Assembly: GCA_021802085.1 (NCBI GenBank)
Contig: JAKAAZ010000003.1
Location: forward strand, 1-35,023
DNA from: Acidobacteriota bacterium
GTDB lineage: Bacteria; Acidobacteriota; Terriglobia; Terriglobales; Acidobacteriaceae
Direction of reading: 5' to 3'
DNA: 35,023 bases
Shown: positions 33,284 to 35,023 of the stretch, piece after piece
Layout of the letters: each line of letters opens with the position of its first letter
Numbering within the stretch: the stretch's first letter is position 1
Program-made: the position numbers and the translations under genes
Notes under the pieces: model-generated
The model's database searches: none
The model's input: the letters and a program-made list of their open reading frames with translations, nothing else
What the model was told of the DNA's origin: nothing

Positions 33284-34285
33284 ATGACTTCGGCGCTTCA
33301 ACTCGAATTTCTCGATCTGCGTCATTTTTCCGCCCAGCATCTGCATCCGCTGCTGGAGGAGGAAAGTGCGCTGTGGAGCCAGCGTCTGCACTGGGACTAT
33401 CGCAACTCCGCCAGCCTGGTGCTGCAATACGTTGAATCCCATTTATTAAGCGGTTACGCCGCGCTGGACCAGGGCCGGGTCTGCGGCTACATCTTCTGCA
33501 TTTACGAAAACAACAAGGCCGTGATTGGAGACGTATTCGCTTCGCGCCGGGGAGTGGACGAATCCGCCGCGGTAGCGATTGAGCTGCAACTGATCGATCG
33601 GCTGTTGGAGACCCTGCAGCACACGCCCAATCTAAGCCGCGTCGAATCGCAACTGCTGCTGCATTCGCACGACCTGCATCGCGGGCCCTTCGAACAGGCC
33701 GGCTTTCACCTGTATCCGCGGCTTTTTATGGAACTGGATCTGCGCCCGCCAGAACTTCCTCAGACTTCTTCGGCTGCGCGCCCCCTGGCGACGGAAGGGC
33801 CGGGCGGCGGGCACTATCGCCCGTGGAGTTCTTCCGACTTCGACCTGTCGCCCCAGGTAATTACCTCCGCATACGCTGGACACATCGACAGCGAAATCAA
33901 CGATCAATATTTGTCCCAGGGCGGAGCACAGCGTTTTCTGCATAACATTGTGCGTTTCCCAGGGTGCGGAATTTTCGAGGAACAGGCCTCCTGGGTGCTG
34001 GCCGCGCCGAACAACGAAACATTGTTTGGCCTGTTGCTCTGCTCCCGAGTCAGCGCGGGTGTCGGTCATGTCACGCAGGTATGCGTTCCACCGGAATTTC
34101 AGCGGCGGGGAGTTGGAGAAAACCTGCTGCAGCATTGCGCGGCCTCTCTTCGGGCAGGCGAATGCCACGCGGTCACGCTGACCGTAACGGAGCAAAACGC
34201 AAGCGCAGTCAGGCTCTATCGACGGCTTGGGTACCGTGTACAGCACAGCTTCGACGCCATGCTGTGGGAGAAGCGCCCAGGCTGA
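33284..34285 (+). CDS. GNAT acetyltransferase, probably two tandem domains
   Basis: 333 residues from the ATG at 33284. The open frame begins 19 codons earlier without support. The C-terminal half is a clear GNAT domain: HVTQVCVPPEFQ, the acetyl-CoA pyrophosphate loop QRRGVG at 273-278, and VTLTVTEQNASAVRLYRRLG. The N-terminal half (YAALDQGRVCGYIFCIYENN, then KAVIGDVFAS and FEQAGFHLYPRLFME) has the outline of a second, degenerate GNAT fold lacking the binding loop. It should acetylate an amine on a small molecule or protein. The target is unknown. It is convergent with the small membrane gene at 34351. Confidence 0.88.
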   Translation: MTSALQLEFLDLRHFSAQHLHPLLEEESALWSQRLHWDYRNSASLVLQYVESHLLSGYAALDQGRVCGYIFCIYENNKAVIGDVFASRRGVDESAAVAIELQLIDRLLETLQHTPNLSRVESQLLLHSHDLHRGPFEQAGFHLYPRLFMELDLRPPELPQTSSAARPLATEGPGGGHYRPWSSSDFDLSPQVITSAYAGHIDSEINDQYLSQGGAQRFLHNIVRFPGCGIFEEQASWVLAAPNNETLFGLLLCSRVSAGVGHVTQVCVPPEFQRRGVGENLLQHCAASLRAGECHAVTLTVTEQNASAVRLYRRLGYRVQHSFDAMLWEKRPG

Positions 34286-34350
34286 TGGGGCGCGGCGGCG
34301 CAGGATTTTCCGATGACGGCGTTGCCATCAGGGATGGCGTTCGCGATGCT

Positions 34351-34530
34351 TCAGTGTTTGATGAGCCACATGACCCAACTGGCTGCAATCGTTCCCAGCA
34401 CAAACAGGGAAAAGCAGTACACGCCGTAGCGGACCATGGCGCGCGTCTCCGAGCGTTGCGTAATGCCGAAAACAACGGAGGCGAACAGAGCGAACAGCAG
34501 CACCGCGGTGAAGTGCGAGGGAGTGTACAT
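34351..34530 (-). CDS. Small membrane protein, 59 residues
   Basis: MYTPSHFTAVLLFALFASVV continues with FGITQRSETRAMVRYGVYCF and ends ASWVMWLIKH. Two helices flank a short polar loop (TQRSETRAM), so it is an inner-membrane hairpin. Its ATG overlaps the last base of the upstream gene's stop codon (TAATG), with AGGA upstream, indicating translational coupling. From memory, small proteins with this FGITQR motif occur next to DUF6677 genes in Acidobacteria. The function is unknown. Confidence 0.8.
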   Translation of the reverse strand: MYTPSHFTAVLLFALFASVVFGITQRSETRAMVRYGVYCFSLFVLGTIAASWVMWLIKH

Positions 34531-34955
34531 TAGCGTTTCCTCCCCAGGCGAAGGCTGTGCGCATCCACGGCGGAAATGAAGTTGAGCAGTCCGGCCACCA
34601 CGATGAACTTGGTGCCGTAGTCGGCGGTGACGACCTGCACAACAGTGTGTCCCCAGCCAAATACGGCGGACAGGATATACAGTCCCCCATTGCCTAGGTC
34701 GCCGACAAATCCCAGCATATCCAGCACGTCGCCGGTGTTGGGAGCGTAGACCATGCCTTGCATGGCGAGGCCCAAAGCAAACATGCAGGTGATCGAGATA
34801 AAGAGCAGAACCGCGCGAATCCAGCGGCCCTGCATCCAGTGGCCGAATCCGGGCACCAGCCACCCGGCCAGCAGGATGACTCCGGCTGAGAACTGTTTCG
34901 GGCCGGTCTTGGACTGCGCGGCGCTTTCCTTCATGTTGGCTTTGGTCGTAGACAT
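34530..34955 (-). CDS. DUF6677 family membrane protein
   Basis: About 141 residues from the ATG at 34955 (MSTTKANMKES). The frame stays open to 35009 but without a better start. The ATG at 34955 has TTGGAG immediately before it, too close for normal spacing. The hydrophilic N-terminus is followed by LLAGWLVPGFGHWMQGRWIR, a motif of small 'TM2-like' membrane proteins with the G-x-GHW turn, then hydrophobic helices (AVLLFISITCMFALGLAM, FIVVAGLLNFISAVDAHSL). I assign DUF6677 from memory of that pattern. The role is unknown. It is coupled to the 59-residue gene downstream. Confidence 0.8.
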   Translation of the reverse strand: MSTTKANMKESAAQSKTGPKQFSAGVILLAGWLVPGFGHWMQGRWIRAVLLFISITCMFALGLAMQGMVYAPNTGDVLDMLGFVGDLGNGGLYILSAVFGWGHTVVQVVTADYGTKFIVVAGLLNFISAVDAHSLRLGRKR

Positions 34956-35023
34956 CTCCAACGAATATACCAGTTTACTGCTGTGCATTTGTCCGTCCGC
35001 CGATCGCAATTGGAACAGGCTAG

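Noticed and set aside
34324..34338. GCCATC-AGG-GATGGC hairpin between convergent genes
   Set aside because: Only a 6-bp stem with a three-base loop and no T tract. Too weak to call a terminator.

Overview
The window looks like a chromosomal segment of an Acidobacteriota bacterium (Terriglobia-like). This rests on a GC-rich composition (high fifties percent by eye), Gram-negative envelope proteins, several small families I recognise from that phylum (DUF6677, a CX4C/CXXC zinc-ribbon protein, a small membrane protein with a TDDLHA motif), a PGI of the type usually fused to transaldolase, a PQQ dehydrogenase with an inserted cytochrome c, and an interspersed repeat common in acidobacterial genomes. 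No rRNA, tRNA, CRISPR array or prophage was found, and most of the window is ordinary housekeeping and accessory sequence.

Layout. Bases 1-500 are AT-richer: the first 25 codons of an IS1595-like transposase run off the left edge, followed by an ORF that has probably lost its 5' end. A six-helix membrane protein and leuS follow on the minus strand. A plus-strand MHYT-GGDEF-EAL cyclic-di-GMP protein comes next. Then, on the minus strand, come nfo (endonuclease IV), an aldo/keto reductase and the operon tig-clpP-clpX, ended by a clear hairpin terminator. The trigger factor has an unusual histidine-rich N-terminal extension and a TTG start. An exported aldose 1-epimerase and a family 5 uracil-DNA glycosylase are divergent, followed by an outer-membrane beta-barrel protein and a small membrane protein. 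At 16317-16526 lies a diverged second copy of the 3' end of the uracil-DNA glycosylase gene, not otherwise annotated as a gene.

From 16.6 to 24.2 kb are an exported phosphoesterase/phospholipase C, a glucose-6-phosphate isomerase, several small hypothetical, membrane and DinB-like genes, a zinc-ribbon protein and a dolichyl-phosphate-type glycosyltransferase. From 24.4 to 28.1 kb, all on the plus strand, are sppA, an HU-family gene and the ribosome/RNA cluster ylxP-rbfA-nrnA. From 28.1 kb to the end are an exported PQQ dehydrogenase with an embedded c-type heme domain, a convergent Tat-exported hydroxypyruvate isomerase-like protein, an ArnT/PMT-like glycosyltransferase, a GNAT acetyltransferase, and a coupled pair of small membrane genes (DUF6677 and a 59-residue protein).

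Functional themes are protein quality control (tig, clpP, clpX, sppA), base-excision repair (nfo, udg), RNA/ribosome maturation (ylxP, rbfA, nrnA), sugar handling (mutarotase, PGI, PQQ dehydrogenase, Hyi-like isomerase) and envelope glycosylation (GT2, ArnT-like). I found no coherent undescribed multi-gene system. The most distinctive signals are the duplicated uracil-DNA glycosylase tail, the His-rich trigger factor, the interspersed repeat and a 22-bp perfect palindrome.
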